This document shows, piece by piece, positions 45,116-52,192 of a stretch of 64,000 bases of DNA (within the stretch, counting starts at the first letter, position 1; each line of letters opens with the position of its first letter). A program made the position numbers and the translations under genes. Under the pieces are notes generated by a model. The model was not told the origin of the DNA. It saw nothing but the letters and a program-made list of their open reading frames with translations, and searched no databases. The stretch is from Alsobacter sp045348435 (GTDB lineage: Bacteria > Pseudomonadota > Alphaproteobacteria > Rhizobiales > Beijerinckiaceae): positions 2,914,001-2,978,000 of the forward strand of contig NZ_CP157484.1 of assembly GCF_045348435.1 (NCBI RefSeq), in the 5' to 3' direction.

Positions 45116-46066
45116 TCAGTTCTGCATGCCCCATTTGAGCACCGTGCGGCGCTCCAGGGTGCGGAAGATCAGGTTCTCCACCACGAGCCCGATCACGATG
45201 ACGGTGAGCAGGCCGGCGAACACCGCCGGAATGTCGAGCAGGTTGCGGTTCTCGAAGATGAACCAGCCGAGTCCGCCCTGGCCGGACGACACGCCGAAGA
45301 CGAGCTCCGCCGCGATCAGCGTGCGCCACGCGAAGGCCCAGCCGATCTTCAGGCCCGTCAGGATCGACGGGAACGCCGCCGGGATCAGGATGCGGAAGAC
45401 ATAAGGCAGCCCCCGCAACCCGTAGTTCCGGCCCACCATGCGCATGGTCTGGGACACGGCCCGGAAGCCCGAATGGGTGTTCAGCGCCACCGCCCACAGC
45501 ACCGAGTGGATGAGGATGAAGACGAGGCTGCCATTGCCCAGGCCGAACCAGATCAGCGCCAGCGGCAGCAGCGCGATGGCCGGCAGCGGGCTGAACATCG
45601 CCGTCATGGTCTCCAGGAAGTCCGTCCCCAGCCGCGTGTTGATGGCCGCGATGGTCAGGATGGCGGCCAGCAGCACGCCGGAGACATAGCCCATCACCAG
45701 CACCTTGATGGACGTCCAGGCGCGGTTGATCAGCACGCCGTTCTCGATCCGCTCCCACATGGCCTGGAGCGTGTCCGAGAAGGTGGGGAACAGCAGCGGG
45801 TTGTCGAGAACCCGGCCATAGATCTCCCAGATCACGCACAGCATCAGGATCAGCGCCGCCTTGCGGACGAAGCCGTTGTCCCAGATCAGTTCCCAGGCGC
45901 TGAGCTTGCGCTCCACCTCGCCCAGATGGGCGCCGTCGGCGGCCTGGTCGCGCATCGTGATGGTGGCCGCGCCGACGCGCGTCTCCAACACGCGCGAGGC
46001 CCGCGCGGGCGGAACGGCGCCGGAAGGAGGAACGGCGGAGGGGGGAACGGCGGCGTGCTCGGTCAT
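45116..46066 (-). CDS. ABC transporter permease (SsuC/TauC-like)
   Basis: A 316-residue permease with about six helices after a long cytoplasmic N-terminus (residues 1-65). The coupling loop FRAVSQTMRMVGRNYGLRGLPYVFRILIPAAFPSILTGLKIGWAFAWRTLIAAELVFG is the BPD_transp_1 form of nitrate/sulfonate/taurine importers. ATG 46066 has GGAG eight bases upstream; GTG 46075, overlapping the ATPase stop, is the alternative. Pairs with the next two genes to form an importer; the ligand is not deducible. Confidence 0.9.
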   Translation of the reverse strand: MTEHAAVPPSAVPPSGAVPPARASRVLETRVGAATITMRDQAADGAHLGEVERKLSAWELIWDNGFVRKAALILMLCVIWEIYGRVLDNPLLFPTFSDTLQAMWERIENGVLINRAWTSIKVLVMGYVSGVLLAAILTIAAINTRLGTDFLETMTAMFSPLPAIALLPLALIWFGLGNGSLVFILIHSVLWAVALNTHSGFRAVSQTMRMVGRNYGLRGLPYVFRILIPAAFPSILTGLKIGWAFAWRTLIAAELVFGVSSGQGGLGWFIFENRNLLDIPAVFAGLLTVIVIGLVVENLIFRTLERRTVLKWGMQN

Positions 46067-46071
46067 GTCGC

Positions 46072-46839
46072 TCACTCCGCGTGGGCCGCTTCATCGGCGA
46101 ACAGAAGCTCGTGGATCTTCTTCTCCAGCTGGGCGGCCGTGCCGTCCTCCGCCGAGACCTTGTCGACGTCGATCACCTCCGCCTTCACCCGCCCGGGATG
46201 CGGCGAGAGCAGCAGGATGCGATTGCCGATCTTGATCGCCTCGGCGATCGAATGCGTCACGAACAGCACCGTGAACTTGGTGTCCTGCCACAGCTGCAGC
46301 AGCTCGTCCTGGCAGGTGCGCCGGGTCAGCGCGTCGAGCGCCGCGAAGGGCTCGTCCATCAGCAGGATGTCGGGCTCCATCGCCATGCCGCGGGCGATGG
46401 CGACGCGCTGCTTCATGCCGCCCGACAGCGTGTGCGGATAGCTGTCCACGGCGCGGGTCAGGTTCACCTTCTCGAGCGAGGCCCGCGCCTTCGCCTCCGC
46501 GTCGCGCCGGCTCAGCCCGCGCGCCACCTGCAGCGGGAACATGACGTTCTCCAGCACGGTGCGCCAAGGCAAGAGCTGGTCGAACTCCTGGAACACCATC
46601 ATCCGGTCCGCCCCCGGCTCGGTGACCTTGCGGCCCTTGATGGAGATGGAGCCCTCGCTAGGCGTGAGATAGCCGCCCACCGCCTTCAGCAGCGTCGACT
46701 TCCCGCACCCCGAGGGACCGAGCAGCACGAACCGGTCCGACGCGTTGACCGAGAAGCTGACCCGCTCGGTCGCGGTGACCAGCACGCCCGGCGTCTTGTA
46801 GCGCAGCGTCACGCCGTTCACGTCGAGAAGGGGAGCCAT
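46072..46839 (-). CDS. ABC transporter ATP-binding protein (SsuB/TauB-like)
   Basis: A 255-residue ATPase: Walker A LLGPSGCGKST, Q-loop VFQEFDQLLPWRTVLENV, signature LSGGMKQRVAIARGMAMEPDILLMDEPFAALDALTR and H-loop VTHSIAEAI. The LPWRTVLENV and GGMKQRVAIARG forms are those of nitrate/sulfonate/taurine importers. Its gene sits 97 bases after the binding protein gene and just before the permease. Confidence 0.92.
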   Translation of the reverse strand: MAPLLDVNGVTLRYKTPGVLVTATERVSFSVNASDRFVLLGPSGCGKSTLLKAVGGYLTPSEGSISIKGRKVTEPGADRMMVFQEFDQLLPWRTVLENVMFPLQVARGLSRRDAEAKARASLEKVNLTRAVDSYPHTLSGGMKQRVAIARGMAMEPDILLMDEPFAALDALTRRTCQDELLQLWQDTKFTVLFVTHSIAEAIKIGNRILLLSPHPGRVKAEVIDVDKVSAEDGTAAQLEKKIHELLFADEAAHAE

Positions 46840-46936
46840 GGCGAAATCCTGGTCTGCGCGGCGACGGATCTTCAGGAATGACGCTGCACCGGAAAAGGCA
46901 AGCCGGCGCGGCCGGCCGGGTCGGCGCAGCCCCGGG

Positions 46937-47965
46937 TCAGTTGCCCGGCAGGTCGTGGGCGATCGGCAGGTAGTAGTCCTTCCACGACGCCGGCATGGTC
47001 TTCAGCGTCCCCACCTTGTTGAGGTGCGCGGCGAATTTCATGGTGCCCTGCGGATACAGGTTCCACTCCATCATGCCGGGCTGGCCGAGCAGGTCCTTGA
47101 GGACCTCGGCCGAGGTCTTGTCGTTGTTGATCTCCCTGTAGGCCTCGATGGCGTCAGCGAGGTTCGTCTCGATGAAGGCCTTGGCCTCCTCGGCCGCCTT
47201 GCGCACCGCCTCGATCACCTTCGGGTTCTGGTCGGCGAACTTCGTCGTCGTAAAGAACTGCCCCTGCGACAGCGGCCCGCCGATGATCTCAGCCGAGTTG
47301 ATCACGACATGTGCGTCCGCGACCTCCTTCAGCTCGTAATAGTCGAAGGGCGGCGCGGCGAAGTGGCTGCGCACCTCGTGGCTGGCGTTCTTCAGCGCGA
47401 TGAAGCCGTCCGGATGGCCCATCTGGACCGTGTTGGGATCGAATTTGGCGTATTGGTCCGGGCCGAACATCTTGGCCGCGGCCATCTGCAGCAGGATGGC
47501 CTGCGTCGAGGTCTTGACGGTGGGCACCGCGATCTTGTCGGTCGGGCCAAGATCGTTGAGCGTCTTGATGCGCGGGTCGCGGCTGACGAGCTTCAGCGGC
47601 AGCGCCGAACTCGCCACGATGCCCTTGATCCCGCCCTTGGTGCGGTCCCACAGCAGCAGAAGCTGCCCCGTTCCGGTGTTCACCAAGTCCACATTGCCGG
47701 AGATCAGCGCGTCCTGCTGGGCGCCGCCATTGCTGAAGGACAGCCATTTGACGGAGAGGCCCTTCAGGCCCAGCGTCTCGGCGTGCTTCTCGATGAGCTT
47801 GTACTTCTCGATCACGTGCAGCGGCATGTAGAGGATGCCCGGCTGGCGGCTGATCGTGATCTCGGATTTGGCCTGGGCGGACGCCCCCGAAGCCAACCCC
47901 AAGGCGCCCGTCGAAAAAGCGGCTGTCGAGGCTGCGGCGGCCAGAATGTCACGGCGATTAAGCAC
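46937..47965 (-). CDS. ABC transporter substrate-binding protein (NMT1/SsuA-like) with Tat-like signal
   Basis: A 342-residue exported protein, GTG start with GGGAGGATCC ahead. The N-terminus MLNRRDILAAAASTAAFSTGALGLASGASA has a twin-arginine pattern. The mature part (EITISRQPGILYMPLHVIEKYKLIEKHAETLG) is an SsuA/NMT1-type fold, and the long match with the orphan binding protein at 23923 (DKIAVP, KMFGPDQ, MPASWKDYYLP) shows the two are paralogues. With the permease and ATPase downstream it forms a complete importer. Two overlapping palindromes upstream suggest a dedicated repressor, encoded elsewhere. Confidence 0.9.
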   Translation of the reverse strand: MLNRRDILAAAASTAAFSTGALGLASGASAQAKSEITISRQPGILYMPLHVIEKYKLIEKHAETLGLKGLSVKWLSFSNGGAQQDALISGNVDLVNTGTGQLLLLWDRTKGGIKGIVASSALPLKLVSRDPRIKTLNDLGPTDKIAVPTVKTSTQAILLQMAAAKMFGPDQYAKFDPNTVQMGHPDGFIALKNASHEVRSHFAAPPFDYYELKEVADAHVVINSAEIIGGPLSQGQFFTTTKFADQNPKVIEAVRKAAEEAKAFIETNLADAIEAYREINNDKTSAEVLKDLLGQPGMMEWNLYPQGTMKFAAHLNKVGTLKTMPASWKDYYLPIAHDLPGN

Positions 47966-47989
47966 GGCGGATCCTCCCGGGTTTTTCCA

Positions 47990-48009
47990 TGCACTAATGC
48001 ACTAGCGCA
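47990..48009. promoter_or_regulatory. overlapping palindromes upstream of the importer (GntR-type operator candidate)
   Basis: TGCACTAATGCA (47990-48001) and TGCACTAGCGCA (47998-48009) share TGCA and have the form TGCA-N4-YGCA, 25-44 bases before the binding-protein start. Such TGCA-type sites recall FadR/GntR-family operators, but no regulator gene is adjacent. Confidence 0.45.
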
Positions 48010-48357
48010 CGATGGGCAACCGAAAAGGCGCGCGGAGTCGTGGTGTGGGAGGTTTGAGCTTGTGCGCTATGGCGCGCGCAAAGTGCGCGCCTGCGATAAT
48101 GTCGGACGCCCGCTATCGGCGGCCCAGACACGAAAAAGCCGCCATGAGTTTCCCCAAGGCGGCGTTCCCAGTGTGCCTCGAACCATCAACTCGCCAGTAC
48201 ATCCGTGGTCGGACGAAAGCTCGGGTCAGGCGGTCCTCAAGGCGAAGCCGAAGACCGCGGCACGGACGCTGTATGACAGGCAATTGTGTCAGGATTGCGA
48301 CATCCCCGACAAGACCACCGCTTCGATGGCGTTTCAAACTGTCTAGTGGGCGAGAGG
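48010..48357. other. 348-base stretch without a recognisable gene
   Basis: Between the importer promoter region and tRNA-Met. Short open frames exist on both strands, but none has a ribosome site, coding character or family match, and one simply runs into the tRNA. Two GC hairpins are seen: GGCGCGC/GCGCGCC at 48071-48091, and GCCGCC/GGCGGC around 48136-48162. Base use is less biased than in neighbouring genes, so it may be a decayed remnant. No function is assigned. Confidence 0.5.
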
Positions 48358-48434
48358 TGGTAGCGGAGGACGGAATCGAACCGCCGACACAAGGATTATG
48401 ATTCCTCTGCTCTAACCAGCTGAGCTACTCCGCC
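48358..48434 (-). tRNA. tRNA-Met (CAT), elongator type
   Basis: Minus strand: acceptor GGCGGAG pairs with CTCCGCT, D arm GCTCAGCTGGTTAGAGC, anticodon stem-loop GAGGA-ATCATAA-TCCTT (anticodon CAT), T arm GGCGGTTCGATTCCGTC, and encoded CCA. The first acceptor base is paired and the anticodon stem lacks the three G:C pairs of initiator tRNA, so elongator (or an Ile-tRNA precursor, less likely) is called. Confidence 0.92.
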
Positions 48435-48569
48435 CCAGGGCCTTGCGGCTGTCGCGGGGTTCGGTCGTTGCACCCCCGCGAGGCGTCGCGGATATAGTCC
48501 GCGGCGAGACGGGGTGTCAAGCGCCGGACGCGCTCGGTCCGGGGCCGGGCGCCGCGCCCGCCGGGCCGC

Positions 48570-49100
48570 TCAGGCGGGGGCTGGCGCCAGGGATGCGGGA
48601 GCCCTGCGCCGGCGCCTGCGCACCTCCTCCAGCGTGGCGGGCCGGAAGTCGTGCACGTCCACCCCGACGTCGTATTGGCGCGGCGCGGGAGTGAGCTTGC
48701 CGTGGCTGTGGCCGTGCAGGTCGAGCACGCCCTGCCCCATGCGGTTCCAGGTCCGGAACGGGTAGTGGCACATCACCAGCTTCACCCCGTCGAGCTCCAT
48801 CTCGGCGTAGTGCTGCACGCTGGCCCAGCGGGTCGACGCCACCGTGGCCGGCCCGTCATTGTTGCCGATGACGAGATGCTTGGTCCCGGCCAGCCTGTCG
48901 AGCAGCGCGTCGGCCTGGCCGTCCGGCTTGCCCAGCGCGAAGTCGCCGAGATGCCAGACCTCGTCGGCGGGCCCCACGACGGCGTTCCAGTTCGCGATCA
49001 GCGCCTCGTCATGCTCCTTCAGGGACGCGAAGGGGCGCCGGTCGATCCGCAGCACGCGCGGGTCGCCGAAATGGGTGTCGCTGGTGAAGAAGACCGTCAT
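48570..49100 (-). CDS. small metallophosphoesterase
   Basis: A 176-residue calcineurin-like phosphoesterase: FFTSDTHFGDP (D-x-H), DEVWHLGDFALG (GD), HLVIGNNDGP (GNxD; N in place of the usual H), MCHYPF and LDLHGHSHGKL (GHSH). This compact form is a known phage- and bacterial-type hydrolase of unknown substrate. ATG 49100 (MTVFFTSDTHFGD) is chosen; a longer frame adds a non-conserved leader. The C-terminus is Arg/Ala-rich and likely disordered. Confidence 0.88.
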   Translation of the reverse strand: MTVFFTSDTHFGDPRVLRIDRRPFASLKEHDEALIANWNAVVGPADEVWHLGDFALGKPDGQADALLDRLAGTKHLVIGNNDGPATVASTRWASVQHYAEMELDGVKLVMCHYPFRTWNRMGQGVLDLHGHSHGKLTPAPRQYDVGVDVHDFRPATLEEVRRRRRRAPASLAPAPA

Positions 49101-49197
49101 GGGCGGGAAAGCGGCGGCGCGGTCCGGCGGTTCCGGCGAGGGGCGCATCCGCCTCGCCGGCGCGGCGCAAGCCGCCCCGCCGCGCCGTCGCCGAAGG

Positions 49198-49989
49198 TCA
49201 GACGATCTTGATCGACATGTCGGGCAGGCCCTCGATCTTGCAGAGCAGCACGTCGCCCTTCACCACCGGGCCGACATTCTCCGGCGTGCCGGAGTAGATG
49301 ATGTCGCCGGGCATCAGCTCGAACGCCTCCGAGAGCTTGGAGATTTGCTCGGCCACGCTCCAGATCATGTTGGACAGGTTGCTGGACTGCTTCACCTGCC
49401 CGTTCACGGCCAGCGAGATCGCGCCCTTCTCGAACGGGCCGGTTTTGTCGGCCGGATGCAGCGGCCCGATCGGCGCCGAGCGGTCGAAGCTCTTGCCGAT
49501 CTCCCACGGCTTCTTCTCGTCTCCCATGGCGCGCTGCAGGTCGCGGCGCGTCATGTCGAGGCCGACCGCGTAGCCGAAGACGTGCTCAAGCGCCTTGTCG
49601 ATGGGGATGTTGCGGCCGCCGCTCTTCAGCGCCGCCACCAGCTCCACTTCGTAGTGGTAGTTCTTCGTCAGCGACGGATAGGGATGGTCCGCGACCTCGC
49701 CGACCTTGACGTTCTGGATCGCGTCGCTCGGCTTCTGGAAGAAGAACGGCGGCTCGCGGTTGGGGTCGGACCCCATTTCGCGGGAATGGGCGGCGTAGTT
49801 GCGGCCGATGCAGTAGATCCTGCGCACCGGGAAGACCTGGTCCGTCCCGACGATCGGGATGGTGGTCTGCGCCACCGCGAACAGGGCTTTGGGGGCGGCG
49901 GTCACCTGGGCCTGCGCCCCTGGCGCGAGCGCCACGCCCGCGCCGGCCAGGGCCGCGAGCGACAGGATTTCACGACGGCTTTGCTCCAT
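49198..49989 (-). CDS. fumarylacetoacetate hydrolase-fold protein with Tat signal
   Basis: A 263-residue protein. The N-terminus MEQSRREILSLAALAGAGVALAPGAQAQ has a twin-arginine motif (SRREIL) and a cleavage-like AQA. The remainder is an FAH-fold domain: VRRIYCIGRNYAAHSREMG, NYHYEVELVAALKSGG (acidic metal ligands), VFGYAVGLDMTRRDLQ, KSFDRSAPIGP, and GDIIYSGTPENVGPVVKGD. FAH enzymes hydrolyse or isomerise acylpyruvates in the cytosol; an exported form is uncommon, so a periplasmic substrate is implied. It is next to the phosphoesterase on the same strand, but no functional link is evident. Confidence 0.88.
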   Translation of the reverse strand: MEQSRREILSLAALAGAGVALAPGAQAQVTAAPKALFAVAQTTIPIVGTDQVFPVRRIYCIGRNYAAHSREMGSDPNREPPFFFQKPSDAIQNVKVGEVADHPYPSLTKNYHYEVELVAALKSGGRNIPIDKALEHVFGYAVGLDMTRRDLQRAMGDEKKPWEIGKSFDRSAPIGPLHPADKTGPFEKGAISLAVNGQVKQSSNLSNMIWSVAEQISKLSEAFELMPGDIIYSGTPENVGPVVKGDVLLCKIEGLPDMSIKIV

Positions 49990-50184
49990 GGAGTTGTCCT
50001 CTCAGCGTCTTGTTGCGCCATGCGTCCCATGCGGCCGAAGAACCCGGCCCACGCGCCATGGGGTTGCAACGGCGCCGGATTGTCAACGATCCGCCGGGCC
50101 CCATGTCATCGCCGGGCGCAACCCGCCGGCCGCTCGGGCATTGTCGGGTTCGGTGCGGAACGGCGCGCCTCAGGACCCAAGCCC

Positions 50185-50418
50185 TTGCCGCTTTACCTCT
50201 TCACCAACGCGCAATTCTCCCTCGCCGTCTGCGCGGACGGGGAGGGCCGCGGCCTGCCGCCGGGCGACTGGACCCTGCTGAAGGAGGTCGACCCCGCCGA
50301 GATCGACGCGGCGATCGTGGCCCGCGTCGCCGCCGAGGGGCACTGGTACTACCGCCCCGGCCGATCGCCCGCCGACGCGGCCCAAGGGGCGGCGGACGGC
50401 CCCCCTCCCGAAAAATAA
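50185..50418 (+). CDS. small conserved-looking protein of unknown function
   Basis: A 77-residue protein read from TTG 50185 (PLYLFTNAQFSLAVCADGEGRGLPPGDWTLLKEVDPAEIDAAIVARVAAEGHWYYRPGRS). Upstream AGGACC could serve as ribosome site. The codon use fits the genome and the composition is not that of a shadow frame. I recall similar short proteins in Rhizobiales without a known role. The C-terminus is low-complexity. Start uncertain. Confidence 0.55.
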   Translation: MPLYLFTNAQFSLAVCADGEGRGLPPGDWTLLKEVDPAEIDAAIVARVAAEGHWYYRPGRSPADAAQGAADGPPPEK

Positions 50419-50475
50419 TTCCGCGCCGGCGTCCTCGCCCGGGGATCGAACCCGCTTCAGCCGCATTCACGGTTG

Positions 50476-51174
50476 ATGTATGAACGATACGGCGAGCGGG
50501 GGTGCGGGATGGACGGTCGGCCAGCGAGTCTCACGCGCGTCTATGACCTCGCCGAGCTGGTCGCCGACGGCTGCATCCACGCCGTGGGCGTCGTGGGAGG
50601 CCTGGTCGGGGCGGCGCTGCTGATCGTGCTCGCGGCCGGAGTGACCGGCGCGCTCGAACTCACCTCCGTCATCGTCTACGCGGCCGCCCTGGTGGCCATG
50701 CTGGGCTTCTCGGCGGCCTACAACATGGTCCCGCCCTCGCGCCTGAAATGGCTGCTGCGGCGCTTCGACCATTCCGCCATCTACGTCATGATCGCCGGCA
50801 CCTACACGCCCTTCATGACGGTGTTGCGGGAAAGCCTCTGGGCGCCTGGACTGTCCATCACGGTGTGGACGGGCGCGATCGCGGGCGCCGCCATGAAGAT
50901 CCTGCTGCCCGGCCGTTTCGACCGCCTCGCCATCGGCATCTATCTCGCGCTCGGCTGGGCCATCGTGTTCGCGCTGGATCCGCTCGCCAAGGCGCTGCCG
51001 ACCACCGCGATGTGGCTGCTCACCGCCGGCGGGCTGCTCTACTCGTTGGGCGTGATCTTCCACGTCTGGGAGAGCCTGCGCTTCCAGAACGCCATCTGGC
51101 ACGGCTTCGTGCTGGCCGCCGCCGGCTGCCACTATGGCGCCGTGCTGGACTGCATGGTCCTGTCGCGGACCTAG
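50476..51174 (+). CDS. hemolysin III / PAQR family membrane protein
   Basis: A 232-residue integral membrane protein with about seven hydrophobic segments. PAQR/HlyIII landmarks are GFSAAYNMV, RFDHSAIYVMIAGTYTPF (His and Tyr of the presumed metal site) and VWESLRFQNAIWHGFVLAAAGCHY (His). The bacterial family is named after a Bacillus cereus hemolysin, but most members are of unknown, possibly lipid- or ceramidase-related, activity. ATG 50476 is given; ATG 50509, with GGGGGT ahead, is an equally good start. It is a single gene, convergent with the pilus cluster. Confidence 0.88.
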   Translation: MYERYGERGCGMDGRPASLTRVYDLAELVADGCIHAVGVVGGLVGAALLIVLAAGVTGALELTSVIVYAAALVAMLGFSAAYNMVPPSRLKWLLRRFDHSAIYVMIAGTYTPFMTVLRESLWAPGLSITVWTGAIAGAAMKILLPGRFDRLAIGIYLALGWAIVFALDPLAKALPTTAMWLLTAGGLLYSLGVIFHVWESLRFQNAIWHGFVLAAAGCHYGAVLDCMVLSRT

Positions 51175-51196
51175 GAAGCCGTGCGGGCCTCGTGGG

Positions 51197-52192
51197 CTAA
51201 TACTCCACCGTCACCACGATGGTGTCCCGGTAGACGCCCGCCGCCGGATAGGGAGCGTTTCCGGCCGGCTGGATGCAGCCGTAGCCCACATGGTTCTGCG
51301 CGCTTCCGGTTCCGATCGCGCTCAGCCCCGATCCCAGCGTCGATCCCCAGGGAAGCGTGCAGCCGGCCCCGCGATAGACCCCGTACTTGATCGTGTCGGT
51401 TCCGCCCGTGCGCTTCATGAGTCGCGCCTGAGGGTCCGTGGCCCCGGTCAGGCCGCCATCCAGATAGACCAGGTAGGGCGAATCCTTCGTGCAGGTCACC
51501 GGGAAGCTGAAACTGGCCTGGATCAGCGCCGTGATGCTGGAAAACGACCCGAAGTTCAGGTTGCCCGCCGAGAGAGAGCAGGCTGGCGTCACTCCCGCCG
51601 AGACGGTGAACGACGCCGGGGCCGTGGCGCCGGCCGAGCCGCCGGCGCAACTCATCGACGCCAGAGGGCCGTAGCGCAGGGTGGCGAAACCGGAGAAGCT
51701 CGAAGCGTACGCCCCCACCGGCGCAGTGATCTGGGGCAGCGGCAGGCGCGCATAGATCGACGCCGTCGCGCTCCCGGTCCCGCCTGCGCCCAGCGTCACG
51801 TCGAGAGCGGGCCCCCGCCCCGTCGCGGTCGTCCACACGCTGGTGAACGAGGGGTCCGAATAGAGGTCGTACTGCAGCGTGTTGGCCCCTGCCGCGAGGG
51901 TCCGGACGCCGGCGACCGTCTGCCCGCCTGATCCCGCCCCGATGTCGAGACATCCCCGCACGGCGCTGGAGGGCGCCCCCGTGCAGGTCATCGTGACCCT
52001 GCCCAGGGTCGTCACGCTGCTGAGGCTTGTCGTCGCCACGGTCGAGCCAAAGGTCAGGTTGTCGACGGCGACGCTGCAGGACGGCGCCTGCGCCACGGCT
52101 TCGCCCGTGAGGATCGCGGCGCCGAGCCCCGCAAGGCCGAGCACGATGAACCAGGCGCGCAGCAATCGCCGAAGACCGCGGATCACAGGCAT
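51197..52192 (-). CDS. spore coat U (SCPU) domain protein, two-domain tip adhesin-like
   Basis: A 331-residue exported protein. After a signal segment (WFIVLGLAGLGAAILTGEAVA) it holds two SCPU beta-sandwich domains, first PSCSVAVDNLTFGSTVA... (about 38-190), second PACSLSAGNLNFGSF... (about 205-331, ending PAAGVYRDTIVVTVEY). A two-domain SCPU protein at the end of an archaic (Csu-type) chaperone-usher cluster corresponds to the tip subunit CsuE. It would be secreted through the usher and mediate surface attachment. The start overlaps the usher gene's end by ten bases. Confidence 0.85.
   Translation of the reverse strand: MPVIRGLRRLLRAWFIVLGLAGLGAAILTGEAVAQAPSCSVAVDNLTFGSTVATTSLSSVTTLGRVTMTCTGAPSSAVRGCLDIGAGSGGQTVAGVRTLAAGANTLQYDLYSDPSFTSVWTTATGRGPALDVTLGAGGTGSATASIYARLPLPQITAPVGAYASSFSGFATLRYGPLASMSCAGGSAGATAPASFTVSAGVTPACSLSAGNLNFGSFSSITALIQASFSFPVTCTKDSPYLVYLDGGLTGATDPQARLMKRTGGTDTIKYGVYRGAGCTLPWGSTLGSGLSAIGTGSAQNHVGYGCIQPAGNAPYPAAGVYRDTIVVTVEY

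Noticed and set aside
48012..48401. Plus-strand frame running from the importer promoter into tRNA-Met
   Set aside because: Its C-terminal part is the tRNA read as protein, and it has no ribosome site or family match.
48358..48434. tRNA-Met as an attachment site of an integrated element
   Set aside because: No integrase gene, no direct repeat of the tRNA 3' end, and neighbouring genes are ordinary chromosomal ones.
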